Shown in pieces: positions 26,199-35,514 of a stretch of DNA of 64,000 nucleotides. How positions within the stretch are numbered: the stretch's first letter is position 1; every line of letters begins with the position of its first letter. A program made the translations under genes and the position numbers. The notes under the pieces are model-generated. The model saw nothing but the letters and a program-made list of their open reading frames with translations. It did not search any database and was not told the origin of the DNA. Source of the DNA: an uncultured Alphaproteobacteria bacterium (GTDB lineage Bacteria > Pseudomonadota > Alphaproteobacteria > SP197); the NCBI GenBank assembly GCA_943787175.1, contig CALSLK010000008.1, positions 62,001-126,000 on the forward strand, read 5' to 3'.

Positions 26199-27695
26199 TC
26201 ACCCGTAATTCGGACGCTCCGGGCAGTCGGGGTCCAGCGGATAGACCGGGCGACGGACCTTGGAGAACTTGAAGAGGCTGTTGTCGCTGGAGGTCACACC
26301 CACGCCGTTGCAGGGGATTTCGGCCGTGGCAATGGCCTGGAAACCGGCGCGGAAATGGATGCGTGATTTCAGGATCAGGTAACGTTTGTTGGTCGGCTCG
26401 ATTCCGACACTGCGGAAGCACCCGAGATCGTAGGGTTCGGTGTGTTGCGAGATCACCACGACCTGCACGTTGCCGATTTCCAGCACGCCTGATTTGCCCA
26501 TCGACATCGTTGTGCCGCGACCCATAGGCACGGTGACGACAAAGTCGCCATCGGTGAGGGAGCGCACCTTGCCGGTCACGCGCAGCGGCTCGCCTGTTTT
26601 GCCGATCTCGGGCATATCGACCTTGCCGCCCAGATCGACGGTAATCTCAGCGCCAACGCCGGCTTTCTCCATGGCATTGACCACATCGGGATCGCAGATG
26701 CCAAACATGGCGACATCTTCCAGGCCCTGATCCAGCACTTCCTTGAGCACCGCAGTGGTGTCCTGGGTGCCGCCTGAGGCCGAGTTGTCGGCGTGGTCCA
26801 ATAGAACGATGGGGCCTTCGGTCATCGCCTTAGCGTTCGCAATCGTCTCCTCGAGCGGATCGGAGTGGAACATCCACTCTTGCCGTTCCTTCCAGGCCTC
26901 GACCAGCATGCGTTCTGCTGATTCCTGGGCGTCTGCGCGATTGCCGTCCGATACCGTCACGACCGAAAGCCCGGCATTGTGAATATCGGCCAGAGGGAAT
27001 CCACCAAACACGCTGGCAGCCAACAAACCATTGGCCTCGGCTTCGCGCGCCATGGCCAGCATCGGCTTCATGGGGTGGTCCTGATGGCCCATACGCAGGG
27101 TCTGGGCCAGGATCGGGCGCTGACCCCAGGCCATTACGGGTTTTACCTCGCCCTTGAGCGCACGCACCATGATGCGGCCGGCATGTTCGCCGGCTTCGTA
27201 CATGTCGATATGGGGGTAGGTCTTGTAGCCCACCAGAACGTCGCAGTTGTCGACGATCTCGTTGGTGATGTTGGCGTGCAGATCCAGGCTGATGGCAATG
27301 GGCAGGTCGGGCGCCATCTCGCGGATGCGCTTCAGCAGCGTACCTTCGCCGTCCTCGGTCGTTTCCACAACCATGGCGCCGTGCAGATCCAGAAAGCAGA
27401 CATCGCAACCCGCGGCAATGGCCTCGCAGATCGCATCGCACATGGTGTTGTAAGCGCCCGCCTCGACATAGGTACTGGGCGCGGCATTGCCGGCGATGGG
27501 CGTGGAGATTTCCATGCCCTCTGCATCGGCAATATCCAGGAACGCGCCAATGCCCGTACCGGTGCCCTTGAAGCGGCGATAGACCTCAGGCCCGACCGGG
27601 ACTTCCGGTGAGCCAAAGCGCGAAAGGGGTGTAGGCACGGGCGAAAACGTATTCGTCTCGTGCTCCATCATGGCAACGACGGCGCGCAAGGTCAT
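26199..27695 (-). CDS. M81 family metallopeptidase (MlrC-like)
   Basis: 498 residues. N-terminal DUF1485-type domain beginning MTLRAVVAMMEHETNTFSP, with zinc motifs FLDLHGAM and SLDLHAN (H from each) and D/H in GGFPLADIHNAG; C-terminal MlrC domain from about residue 300 (DHADNSASGGTQDTT). MlrC hydrolyses linear microcystin fragments; family members are broader amidohydrolases/peptidases. It starts 19 nt after the lipoprotein gene of the Mla-type operon, with GGGGAAT upstream, so may share its transcript although functionally unrelated. Confidence 0.9.
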   Translation of the reverse strand: MTLRAVVAMMEHETNTFSPVPTPLSRFGSPEVPVGPEVYRRFKGTGTGIGAFLDIADAEGMEISTPIAGNAAPSTYVEAGAYNTMCDAICEAIAAGCDVCFLDLHGAMVVETTEDGEGTLLKRIREMAPDLPIAISLDLHANITNEIVDNCDVLVGYKTYPHIDMYEAGEHAGRIMVRALKGEVKPVMAWGQRPILAQTLRMGHQDHPMKPMLAMAREAEANGLLAASVFGGFPLADIHNAGLSVVTVSDGNRADAQESAERMLVEAWKERQEWMFHSDPLEETIANAKAMTEGPIVLLDHADNSASGGTQDTTAVLKEVLDQGLEDVAMFGICDPDVVNAMEKAGVGAEITVDLGGKVDMPEIGKTGEPLRVTGKVRSLTDGDFVVTVPMGRGTTMSMGKSGVLEIGNVQVVVISQHTEPYDLGCFRSVGIEPTNKRYLILKSRIHFRAGFQAIATAEIPCNGVGVTSSDNSLFKFSKVRRPVYPLDPDCPERPNYG

Positions 27696-27714
27696 GGTCT
27701 ATTCCCCAAAGTGA

Positions 27715-28344
27715 TCAGTCGTAGATTTCGCCAACCGTGAGCGTCCAACGCACCAGGTTTTTCAGTACCTTGCCCAGCGCCAGGTCGAATGCCTTAACGA
27801 TATCGTCCATGGTTTCAGAATCGGCCAGTACGCTGGCTTCAAAGCTCTCGTTCGCGATAATCGAACGATCAGGCATCTTGATGAGCTTCACGTTGATGCG
27901 CACATGCGCCGTCGGAATGGCAGCACCATCGAAGTACTCGGCCTGGAACTCACGCACTTCGGGCAGAAGGATGAACGTGCTTCGCAGGCCCGAAGACTGG
28001 CGGCCAACTGAAGAGATCATGCCTGAATTCTCGAAGGATTCGACAATCAGTCCCTGGACCATATCGGGAACCCGATCGGTCCAGTTGGCACGAGCATAGT
28101 ACTGAACCTGTATTGGCGAGTTCATCAGGGCAATGCGCTGATTGTTCAGTGCTGCAGGTGCATAGGGCTGATCCACGGCGAGCTGAAAAGACACCGGCAG
28201 AAGGTCGTCACCAAACGTGCTCTTGGGCGTGAGCCAGAAGAGGTTGGGCGGGTTATCGGCCTGTGCAATCAGCTGCGCGCAGCCACCCAGAAGCGATGTT
28301 GCTGCGACACCTGCGCAGCTTTTTAGAAACAAACGTCGTGTCAT
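27715..28344 (-). CDS. ABC-type transport auxiliary lipoprotein (PqiC/LetC-like)
   Basis: 209 residues from the ATG at 28344. Lipobox LLGGC with C22 after MTRRLFLKSCAGVAAT, a twin-arginine-like n-region. The remainder fits the ABC_trans_aux domain (VQYYARANWTDRVPDMVQG, then SSGLRSTFILLPEVREF). An outer-membrane or inner-membrane anchored partner of MCE proteins, placed 13 nt after the MCE gene as in other MCE operons. Confidence 0.87.
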   Translation of the reverse strand: MTRRLFLKSCAGVAATSLLGGCAQLIAQADNPPNLFWLTPKSTFGDDLLPVSFQLAVDQPYAPAALNNQRIALMNSPIQVQYYARANWTDRVPDMVQGLIVESFENSGMISSVGRQSSGLRSTFILLPEVREFQAEYFDGAAIPTAHVRINVKLIKMPDRSIIANESFEASVLADSETMDDIVKAFDLALGKVLKNLVRWTLTVGEIYD

Positions 28345-28357
28345 GATGATCTCTGCC

Positions 28358-29386
28358 TCACTGGGCCTGATAGCCGGACTGGTTGCCACCGAACAGGAAG
28401 GCGGCTGGATCACGTTCCAGCTGCACGGCGATCTGGGTTAGGGATGCGACCAGAGAACGGGCATCCGTGACAAGCTGAGTAATTTCATAGAGCCCATTCT
28501 GCGCGAACTCGTTGATCGGCTCTTCGTTGTTCTGAAGGATCTGCTGGGCAGCCGTTGCGGCCCCCTTGATCGACGCCGCAGCAGACCTGAGGTCTGCCAG
28601 CGTCGCCTGAATGTTGGGCTCTGCATTGGTGATCGTCGTGTTGGCGCTATCGAGCGTCGTGCGCAGCGATTCCAGAGTCTTGCTGGCATCAGCGATCAAC
28701 GGAGCGATGTTGTCGCTCAGCTCAGTCGTCGCCTTGCTGATGTCGGCTGTGGTTTTCTGTACGTTCGCCAGGGTTAACTGGGCATCGGTGATCAGCGCGC
28801 CGATAGCGTCCTTGTGCAGTGCGATTTCACCTGTGACGGTGCTGACATTGGCCAGAATATTGGTGACCGAAGCCCGGTTGTCGTCGCTCAGCATGGCAGA
28901 GGCGCGGTTCATCAGGGTGATCGCGGAATTGACCATTTCCGGCGCAGTAGCAAAGACTTCAGCCAGAGCAGAGTTTTCTGCTGTGATTACGGCAAACTCC
29001 TGTCCAGCCTTTGGTTTAAGCGCAGGCGCTGACTCACTGCCTCCGGTCAACTGAACATAGGCAACACCGGTGATGCCCTGCATTTCGATCGAAGCCACCG
29101 TGTCGGTGCGCACCGGTGTTGTGGAATCGACCTGGATCGTGATCAGGATCTTGTCGATATCGTCGGGCGAAATCTCGATTTTGGTGACGTTACCTACAGG
29201 AATGCCACGGTAACTCACGGTCGCATCGGAACTCAGTCCTGTGACCGATCCGGCAAACAGGATGTGGTAATCGTCATACTTCACGTCACTGGAGAATTTG
29301 GCCAACCAGATCACGAACCCTGCAAGGGCAAGCATCATGATCAGGACAAAAGTGCCGACGAGGGTGTAGCTAGCGCGTGTTTCCAT
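28358..29386 (-). CDS. mlaD: MCE/MlaD family substrate-binding protein
   Basis: 342 residues from METRASYTLVGTFVLI. One N-terminal membrane anchor (~8-30), one MCE domain (~36-115; YRGIPVGNVTKIEISPDD), then a long helical, Ala/Thr-rich region (~150-310) predicted to form coiled coils bridging the periplasm. Longer than E. coli MlaD (183), nearer to PqiB/YebT-like bridging forms with one domain. Binds phospholipid between membranes. Four nt after the ATPase stop. Confidence 0.9.
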   Translation of the reverse strand: METRASYTLVGTFVLIMMLALAGFVIWLAKFSSDVKYDDYHILFAGSVTGLSSDATVSYRGIPVGNVTKIEISPDDIDKILITIQVDSTTPVRTDTVASIEMQGITGVAYVQLTGGSESAPALKPKAGQEFAVITAENSALAEVFATAPEMVNSAITLMNRASAMLSDDNRASVTNILANVSTVTGEIALHKDAIGALITDAQLTLANVQKTTADISKATTELSDNIAPLIADASKTLESLRTTLDSANTTITNAEPNIQATLADLRSAAASIKGAATAAQQILQNNEEPINEFAQNGLYEITQLVTDARSLVASLTQIAVQLERDPAAFLFGGNQSGYQAQ

Positions 29387-29390
29387 GATT

Positions 29391-30194
29391 TCAGCTGCCA
29401 AAGGCGGCGCGCGCACGCGGTCCGCGGAAATATTCCTGAATCCAGGGATGATCCAGTTTCAGGAGTTCGGGAATAGTACCAACCACGACCTTCTTGTCGA
29501 TAAGCACGGCGATACGGTCGCAAATCGCGATCAGGGAGTCCAGATCATGTGTCACCATGACCACGGTCAGTCCCAGGCTTTGCTGAAGGCTGCGAATGAG
29601 CTGGTCAAAGTTTGCCGCACCAATCGGATCGAGCCCCGCAGTCGGTTCATCAAGAAAGACAATGGCTGGATCCAGCGCCAGAGCGCGGGCCAGACCAGCG
29701 CGTTTGCGCATGCCGCCCGAAAGCTGACCAGGATACTTTGATCCGGCTTCCACCGGCAGGCCGACCATGGTCACCTTGACCTTGGTGACCTCTTCCATCA
29801 GTCGGGGCGAGAGGTTGGTGTACTCCTTGAGCGGCACCATGATGTTTTCGGCCACAGTCAGCGAACTGAACAGCGCGCCATCCTGGAACAGCACACCCCA
29901 ATGGCTGCGTAACTCCTTGGACTGGGCGTTATCAAGCGCGCGGGTATCGCGCCCCAGCACCTCGATTGTGCCGGCTTGCGGCTCGCGCAGGCCGATGATG
30001 GTTCGCATCAGAACCGATTTTCCGGTTCCCGACCCGCCCACAACGCCCAGCACCTCGCCACGACGCACATCCAGATCTACACCATCGTGGACAGTCTGGG
30101 GGCCAAATCGGTTCACGACACCGCGCAACCGGATGACCGCATCATCTTCGACACGCGCCTCCAGGGTTGGTTCCAGTCGTGCGGGTTGCGCCAT
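29391..30194 (-). CDS. mlaF: MlaF-type ABC transporter ATP-binding protein
   Basis: 267 residues from MAQPARLEPTLE. Walker A GGSGTGKS, signature LSGGMRKRAGLARAL (with the Mla-typical Arg-rich tail), Walker B IVFLDEPTAGLDPI and switch VTHD. Powers lipid movement by MlaE/MlaD. Five nt after the MlaE stop. The C-terminal tail YFRGPRARAAFGS resembles MlaF tails that contact the partner subunit. Confidence 0.93.
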   Translation of the reverse strand: MAQPARLEPTLEARVEDDAVIRLRGVVNRFGPQTVHDGVDLDVRRGEVLGVVGGSGTGKSVLMRTIIGLREPQAGTIEVLGRDTRALDNAQSKELRSHWGVLFQDGALFSSLTVAENIMVPLKEYTNLSPRLMEEVTKVKVTMVGLPVEAGSKYPGQLSGGMRKRAGLARALALDPAIVFLDEPTAGLDPIGAANFDQLIRSLQQSLGLTVVMVTHDLDSLIAICDRIAVLIDKKVVVGTIPELLKLDHPWIQEYFRGPRARAAFGS

Positions 30195-30199
30195 GATTG

Positions 30200-31330
30200 T
30201 CAGATTCCGATGAACGAGAAGATGACCGAAAAGACGGCGTCGATCACGATGACAAGAAAGATCGACTGCACGACTGCGCGGGTTGTCATACGACCCACGC
30301 TTTCCGCGCTGCCTTCTACCTTCAAACCGTTGTAACAACCCACCAGGGCAATGGCGAACGCGAAGACGGGCGCCTTGATGATGCCGACCCAGAACGACCA
30401 CATTGGCACGGCGCTCTGCAACTGGGTCAGGAACTGCCCGATGGAGAGGTCGAGAGAGATAACAGCCATCAGCGCGCCGCCCACCAGACCCGCCATGTCG
30501 GCATAAAAACCCAGCAGCGGCATGACCAGGATCAGGGCGATGGTTCGTGGCAGGACCAGCAGTTCGATCGGGTTGATGCCCAGCGCGCGCATGGCGTCGA
30601 CTTCTTCGTTGACCTTCATGGTGCCGATCTGTGCGGCAAAGGCGCTGCCGGACCGGCCTGCGATGATGATTGCGGTCATCAGGATACCGGTTTCACGCAG
30701 GAACGAGATACCCAGCAGGTTAACCGTAAAGATCTCCGCGCCGAAACGACGAAGCTGATCAGCACCCTGAAACGTCAGGACGACACCCACCAGGAAGGTT
30801 AGCAGGCCGACGATTGGCATGGCATTGATGCCGACCTGTTCCATGTGACTGACGATCGATGTGAATTTTAGCCTGCGTGGTCGCAGCAGTGCTCCCGCTG
30901 CGGTCAGCATCATCTCGCCAAAGAAGGCGAGCATGGCTTTGGTCTCCAGCCACATCTGGTAGCTTTGATAGCCGGTTCTGTCGGTCAGCCTTCGGAAGGG
31001 GTGGAACTTCTGAAGGTTCATTGGCGGCTGCTCTTCACATTCGACAATGTGATGGAACAGGCCTTCATGGCTGTCGCCGACATGGGAGAATTCTGCCTGG
31101 AAGCCTTCGCCCTTCAGGCGCTCACGAAGGCGGAACAGCACCCATGCACCTGCGGTATCAAGCAGGCCGACATTCCTAAGGTCGATGGAAACCGATTGGC
31201 CCGAGGACGGCGCAATGGCACGAACCTGCTTATCAAGACCCGATATGGTGGCAAGCGTCCATGTGCCGCTGGCATCAACAATCAGATTGCTGCCATCGGG
31301 CCGCGTTTCTATGTTCCCGGCAAGACTCAT
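30200..31330 (-). CDS. mlaE: MlaE-type permease with N-terminal STAS domain
   Basis: 376 residues from the ATG at 31330 (GGGAAG upstream; a TTG 18 nt before is less likely). Residues ~1-100 are a STAS domain (VSIDLRNVGLLDTAGAWVLF), normally the separate MlaB protein in E. coli; residues ~120-376 are the MlaE permease with GVVLTFQGADQLRRFGAE and AFAAQIGTMKVNEEVDAM. The fused STAS should regulate the ATPase in cis. First gene of the mlaE-F-D-lipoprotein operon. No mlaC is in the window. Confidence 0.92.
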   Translation of the reverse strand: MSLAGNIETRPDGSNLIVDASGTWTLATISGLDKQVRAIAPSSGQSVSIDLRNVGLLDTAGAWVLFRLRERLKGEGFQAEFSHVGDSHEGLFHHIVECEEQPPMNLQKFHPFRRLTDRTGYQSYQMWLETKAMLAFFGEMMLTAAGALLRPRRLKFTSIVSHMEQVGINAMPIVGLLTFLVGVVLTFQGADQLRRFGAEIFTVNLLGISFLRETGILMTAIIIAGRSGSAFAAQIGTMKVNEEVDAMRALGINPIELLVLPRTIALILVMPLLGFYADMAGLVGGALMAVISLDLSIGQFLTQLQSAVPMWSFWVGIIKAPVFAFAIALVGCYNGLKVEGSAESVGRMTTRAVVQSIFLVIVIDAVFSVIFSFIGI

Positions 31331-31417
31331 GAATGCAAAACTTCCCAACGCTTGAATTCGCGCGACACCTTAGAACGATGCGCGGGTCGTTTGCGAGCCC
31401 CAATCTGCCTGCCGGGA

Positions 31418-32632
31418 TCAATCATAGAGACTCCGGTAATGCGAACTGGGAGCTTGGCTGACCGCCTCGCGCAACCAGACCTCATCACAGGCACGCGTGG
31501 CAAATCTGTCAGGCGCATAGGGTGCTGGATCGAATTTGGGCGTTGGAGATTCGAGGATGGCATCTGTGATGACGTGTCCGGCCAGCGCAGAATAGGTCAC
31601 ACCGCCTGAATTCATGGCGCTGGCTACATGAAGGCCCTCGATGTTGCCGTAAGCGCCCAGTAGAGGCTCACCATCGGGTGTAAAGGTTTCGGGTCCGTTG
31701 ACGAAACGTCGGATTTCGGCTGTCTGCAGGCTTGGGAAAAGCCAGGCAGCCTGTTCGGCATAGGGTGCAAACTGGTTCCAGTTATCATCCAGCAGGGAAA
31801 ACGAAAAATCGTCTGGCGGCGCACCGTGCGGTCCGGTGAGTGTGATGGCGTTGTCATCAAAACATCCAAACAACAGGTCGCCGACTTCTTCACGGCCATA
31901 GACCGCGGCATCGGGTGAAACAAAGGACGGTGTCGAACGGTCCAGCCGTTTGTTGGTGCGTGCGATGACATAAAAATGCTCACACCCCCATTGCGGCAAA
32001 AGCAATCCCAGCTTGGAAAGCAGCCGACGTGACCAAAGCCCGCAACACACCACCATGGTATCGACTGCGAGGTCTCCGTTGGTTGTCTTGAGACCGGCAA
32101 CACGACCATTTCGCAATTCAATATCCGTGACGGAACATCCCTCACTGATGGTCACGCCGCGTCGACGTGCTGCCTTGGCATAAGCAGCCGTGATGTCGGC
32201 AGGATTGAGGCGACCGGACATGCCGTTGAACCATGCACCAGCCAGCGCATCTGCATCCAGAAGAGGGTGACGACCGGCTGCTTCTTGGGGATCAAGCATG
32301 GCATGCACGAAGCGTCGGGCTTCGGCCGCCGCCGCCATCGGGCGAAAGGAATCCAGGGTCGCATCCTTGCTGGCAAGGAACAGACGTCCCGTCTGAAGCC
32401 AGCCAACTTCCTGATCTGACTCTTTCTCGACCTCGGGAATGGTTTCGATCATGGTTAGAATAGCGTCGTGGCCAGGAATCCAATTGATGTTTCCAGCCGA
32501 ATGCCAGGTCGTTCCCGATCCCAGCTGATCGCGTTCCAGAAGCACGATCTCTCCAGCATCGCGCTGTGCCAGATGCCAGGCCACGCTGGTTCCAACGACA
32601 CCGCCACCAATAACCGCAATCTTGCGTTTCAT
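31418..32632 (-). CDS. FAD-dependent amino acid/sarcosine-type oxidoreductase (DAO family)
   Basis: 404 residues. N-terminal FAD-binding fold with GGGVVGTSVAWHLA (residues ~9-22) and LLERDQLGSGTTWHSAGNI; C-terminal VASAMNSGGVTYSALAG closes the flavin pocket. Matches the dimethylglycine/sarcosine dehydrogenase-like branch, which oxidises N-methyl amines, but without the C-terminal folate domain. AAGGAGATCTAC precedes the ATG. Upstream of the Mla operon on the same strand (87 nt). Confidence 0.87.
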   Translation of the reverse strand: MKRKIAVIGGGVVGTSVAWHLAQRDAGEIVLLERDQLGSGTTWHSAGNINWIPGHDAILTMIETIPEVEKESDQEVGWLQTGRLFLASKDATLDSFRPMAAAAEARRFVHAMLDPQEAAGRHPLLDADALAGAWFNGMSGRLNPADITAAYAKAARRRGVTISEGCSVTDIELRNGRVAGLKTTNGDLAVDTMVVCCGLWSRRLLSKLGLLLPQWGCEHFYVIARTNKRLDRSTPSFVSPDAAVYGREEVGDLLFGCFDDNAITLTGPHGAPPDDFSFSLLDDNWNQFAPYAEQAAWLFPSLQTAEIRRFVNGPETFTPDGEPLLGAYGNIEGLHVASAMNSGGVTYSALAGHVITDAILESPTPKFDPAPYAPDRFATRACDEVWLREAVSQAPSSHYRSLYD

Positions 32633-32743
32633 GTAGATCTCCTTCCCCACAACAAGAATCAACATTTCCGTGCGCGGTGCAATCCTCCTTGCAGACAGGC
32701 TGCAGCTTGTGCAGCATCGCCGCCGTTGGTCAGGGAGCCTGAA

Positions 32744-33163
32744 GTGCGGGAACGAAGCGAGCGACGTGGGCGCAGCCTGCCGGCAACCTTGCGCATCTGC
32801 GTGACCTGCCGATGGCAGGGTCAGGATGTCATGGATGACGAACGGACCCGTCCGGGCCAGCGCCTTCATGATCTGGTCAAGGCAGAGGCCGGGCCTGAGA
32901 AGGCCGCCAGGGTCCAGGAGATTGTTTGCCTGACCCATTGCATGAACGCCTGCAACGCGGTGGCCATGCAGCGCGGCAAGACTCCCATGCTGATGACACG
33001 AATGGCTCCGACCCCAGAAACCGCGCGTGCCATGCTGGAGATGCTTGATCTGTTCGACGCTTCTGAAGATGGCACTGTTTCTGAAGACCAGGTACCAGAT
33101 GCAATCCCGCAGGCCCGTCCACTGATTCCTGCCGGCGCCATGCGTTCCAGGAACCGTTCATGA
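32744..33163 (+). CDS. DUF1636 family metal-binding-like protein
   Basis: 139 residues from a GTG with GGGAG 7 nt upstream; a TTG at 32789 is an alternative. Family landmarks: CVTCRWQG near the N-terminus, CLTHCMNACNAVAM in the middle, and an acidic C-terminus with PDAIPQARPLIPAG. The four to five cysteines suggest a thioredoxin-like ferredoxin or metal site. Its stop overlaps the CoxL-like gene (ATGA), so it is probably an accessory to that molybdo-enzyme. Confidence 0.75.
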   Translation: MRERSERRGRSLPATLRICVTCRWQGQDVMDDERTRPGQRLHDLVKAEAGPEKAARVQEIVCLTHCMNACNAVAMQRGKTPMLMTRMAPTPETARAMLEMLDLFDASEDGTVSEDQVPDAIPQARPLIPAGAMRSRNRS

Positions 33164-35508
33164 CCGGACAGGGGCCAGGTACCCGGGCATTGCGCAAGGA
33201 AGACAGGCGGTTTCTCACCGGTCAGGGAAACTATGTCGGAGATCTTGCCGTTCCCGGCATGCTGCACATGGTGATCGTGCGGTCCGACCACGCTCATGGT
33301 CACCTGCGTGGCGTTGATCTTTCCCAGGCACGCGATGCACCCGGCGTTGTTGCGGTGCACGATGGACCTTCGCTCAAGGCCATGGGGATCGGTGATCTTG
33401 CCTGCCTGCGCATGATCAAGGGACGCGGTGGCGAATTGCCTGCAGCTTTGCCGCGTGCGCCGCTGGCTGTTGACCGTGTGCGTTACGTTGGCGAACCCAT
33501 TGCAGTGGTTGTTGCCCGGTCGCTGGATGATGCCGAAAGTGCAGCAGATCTGATCACGGCCGATATTGACCCTATGCCTGCTGTCACAGGTCTGCGAGCG
33601 GCGCTCGAAGATGATGCGCCGGTTCTGTGGGGTGAACTCGAATCGAACAGCTACTTCACCTTCGACTGGGGCAATGCCGAAGAAACCGGACGTGCCTTTT
33701 CCAGGGCTGAGCATGTTGTCAGTCTGGACCTCGTGAATTCGCGGGTCATTCCCAATCCCATCGAACCGCGTGTCTGTGTCGCATTGCCTGAAGGCAACCG
33801 GCTGACCCTTCATGCCAGCCATCAGAAGCCCCACGATCTGGTCAAGATGATGGCGCCGGTGATTGGCCTCGATCCCGCAGCCATGCGGGTTGTTTCACCC
33901 GATGTCGGTGGCGGGTTCGGCGCTAAGCTGTTCCTTTATCCCGAGGAGACCGTTGCCTCGTTCCTGGCAATGAACCTGCAGCAACCGGTTCGCTGGGCTG
34001 GTAGCCGCAGTGACGCGATGCTGGGCGACGCCCATGCCCGCGACCACGAAACCCATGCCGAGCTGGCGCTGGACAAGGATGGCCGCTTTCTGGCCATGCG
34101 CGCTGACGTGCTTGCTGCCATGGGTGGAGCCGTGAGCTCGTTTGCACCAGCCATTCCAACGTGGTACTTCGCGCCAGCCTGTACAGGCGTTTACAAGATT
34201 CCTGCGATGGCCGTCACGGTCCAAGGCGTGTTCTCCAATACCGCGCCGGTTGACGCCTATCGTGGTGCCGGACGACCAGAAGCGGCCTATGTCATCGAGC
34301 GTCTGGTCGATATCGCTGCAAGCAGGCTGGGTCTGGATCGTGCAGAAATTCGCCGACGCAACATGATCGGGCCCGGGGACATGCCGTTCATCACGGCGGG
34401 GCGACTCAAACTCGATACCGGTGACTTTCCTCATGCTCTGGAATCTGCGCTTGAACATGGCGACTTCATTTCGTTCAGCGAACGTAAGTCGGCCAGCCTG
34501 AGCCGAGGCAAGCTGCGCGGCCTGGGCATTGCTTCCTGGTTTGAACCCAGTGCCGGTGGTCGTCCGGTCAACCCGGATGGGTCCGGTGGCGGGCAGGGCG
34601 GTCATGAATATGCCCGCCTGCGCGTGCACCCTGATGGCACGGCAACGCTGCAGGTTGGCACCCACAATCATGGCCAGGGGCACGAGACGACCTATGCCCA
34701 GATCGTTGCCGCGCGGCTTGGCGTGCCGCTTGACGCAATCAATGTGCGAAATGGTGATACCGAAGAGGTGAGCTATGGCGAAGGCTCCTTTGGATCGCGC
34801 GGCATTCATCTTGCCGGCAACGCCGCCGCAGCCGCTGCCGACAAGGTTATCGTAAAGGGGCGCAAGATCGCTGCGCAGATGCTCGAAGCCTCCTTTGAGG
34901 ATATCGAACTGGTCGATGGCACCTTCAGCGTTGTCGGTACGGACCGCAGCCTCTCGTTCCCGCAGGTCGCGCGGTCGGCCTATGGCGGCTTCTCGGCGCC
35001 CGAAGAGGGTCTTGAGCCGGGACTGGATGAGCACGCCTTTTATGTCGGCCACGGCTCGACCTTTCCTGGCGGCTGTCATCTTGCCGAGATCGAGATCGAT
35101 CCCGAAACCGGGGTCCTGAAACTGGAACGTTATGTCGTTGCCGATGATGTAGGCGTTGCCGTCAATCCCACCGTTGTTGAAGGCCAGATCCATGGCGGTG
35201 TGACCCAGGGCCTGGGTCAGGTGATGCTGGAGGCAACGCATTACGACGAAAGCGGCCAGCTGCTGACGGCTTCGTTCATGGATTACACCATGCCGCGGGC
35301 CGACGACCTGCCGGCCTTTGATCTCAAACTCTTCGAGACGCCGTGCACGACAAACCCCTTGGGCGTGAAAGGCGCGGGTGAGGCGGGCTGTGTTCCCGCT
35401 CCATGCGTGATCATCAGCGCTGTGGCCGACGCATTGGGGGTCGAACACATCGACATGCCGGTGACATCTCAGACACTCTGGCGCGCGCTGCGCCGCGCTG
35501 CGGCATAG
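33160..35508 (+). CDS. Xanthine dehydrogenase/CoxL family molybdopterin subunit
   Basis: 782-residue molybdenum-hydroxylase large subunit. N-terminal a/b-hammerhead (GTRALRKEDRRFLTGQGNYV) then two Mo-cofactor-binding domains. DVGGGFGAK, the loop AYRGAGRPEA (~365-374) and KGAGEAG with the catalytic E741 are visible. The AYRGAGR loop is the form II (non-CO) type, so it is not a CO dehydrogenase proper. The usual FAD and 2Fe-2S subunit genes are absent here, leaving it a solitary large subunit coupled to a DUF1636 gene. Confidence 0.9.
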   Translation: MTGQGPGTRALRKEDRRFLTGQGNYVGDLAVPGMLHMVIVRSDHAHGHLRGVDLSQARDAPGVVAVHDGPSLKAMGIGDLACLRMIKGRGGELPAALPRAPLAVDRVRYVGEPIAVVVARSLDDAESAADLITADIDPMPAVTGLRAALEDDAPVLWGELESNSYFTFDWGNAEETGRAFSRAEHVVSLDLVNSRVIPNPIEPRVCVALPEGNRLTLHASHQKPHDLVKMMAPVIGLDPAAMRVVSPDVGGGFGAKLFLYPEETVASFLAMNLQQPVRWAGSRSDAMLGDAHARDHETHAELALDKDGRFLAMRADVLAAMGGAVSSFAPAIPTWYFAPACTGVYKIPAMAVTVQGVFSNTAPVDAYRGAGRPEAAYVIERLVDIAASRLGLDRAEIRRRNMIGPGDMPFITAGRLKLDTGDFPHALESALEHGDFISFSERKSASLSRGKLRGLGIASWFEPSAGGRPVNPDGSGGGQGGHEYARLRVHPDGTATLQVGTHNHGQGHETTYAQIVAARLGVPLDAINVRNGDTEEVSYGEGSFGSRGIHLAGNAAAAAADKVIVKGRKIAAQMLEASFEDIELVDGTFSVVGTDRSLSFPQVARSAYGGFSAPEEGLEPGLDEHAFYVGHGSTFPGGCHLAEIEIDPETGVLKLERYVVADDVGVAVNPTVVEGQIHGGVTQGLGQVMLEATHYDESGQLLTASFMDYTMPRADDLPAFDLKLFETPCTTNPLGVKGAGEAGCVPAPCVIISAVADALGVEHIDMPVTSQTLWRALRRAAA

Positions 35509-35514
35509 GCAGAA

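Noticed and set aside
32633-32743. Cobalamin riboswitch before the DUF1636 gene
   Set aside because: A GCTGCA/TGCAGC hairpin is present, but the conserved B12-box core is not.
33895-35448. 517-codon minus-strand frame
   Set aside because: Antisense shadow of the CoxL-like gene; no motifs or ribosome site.
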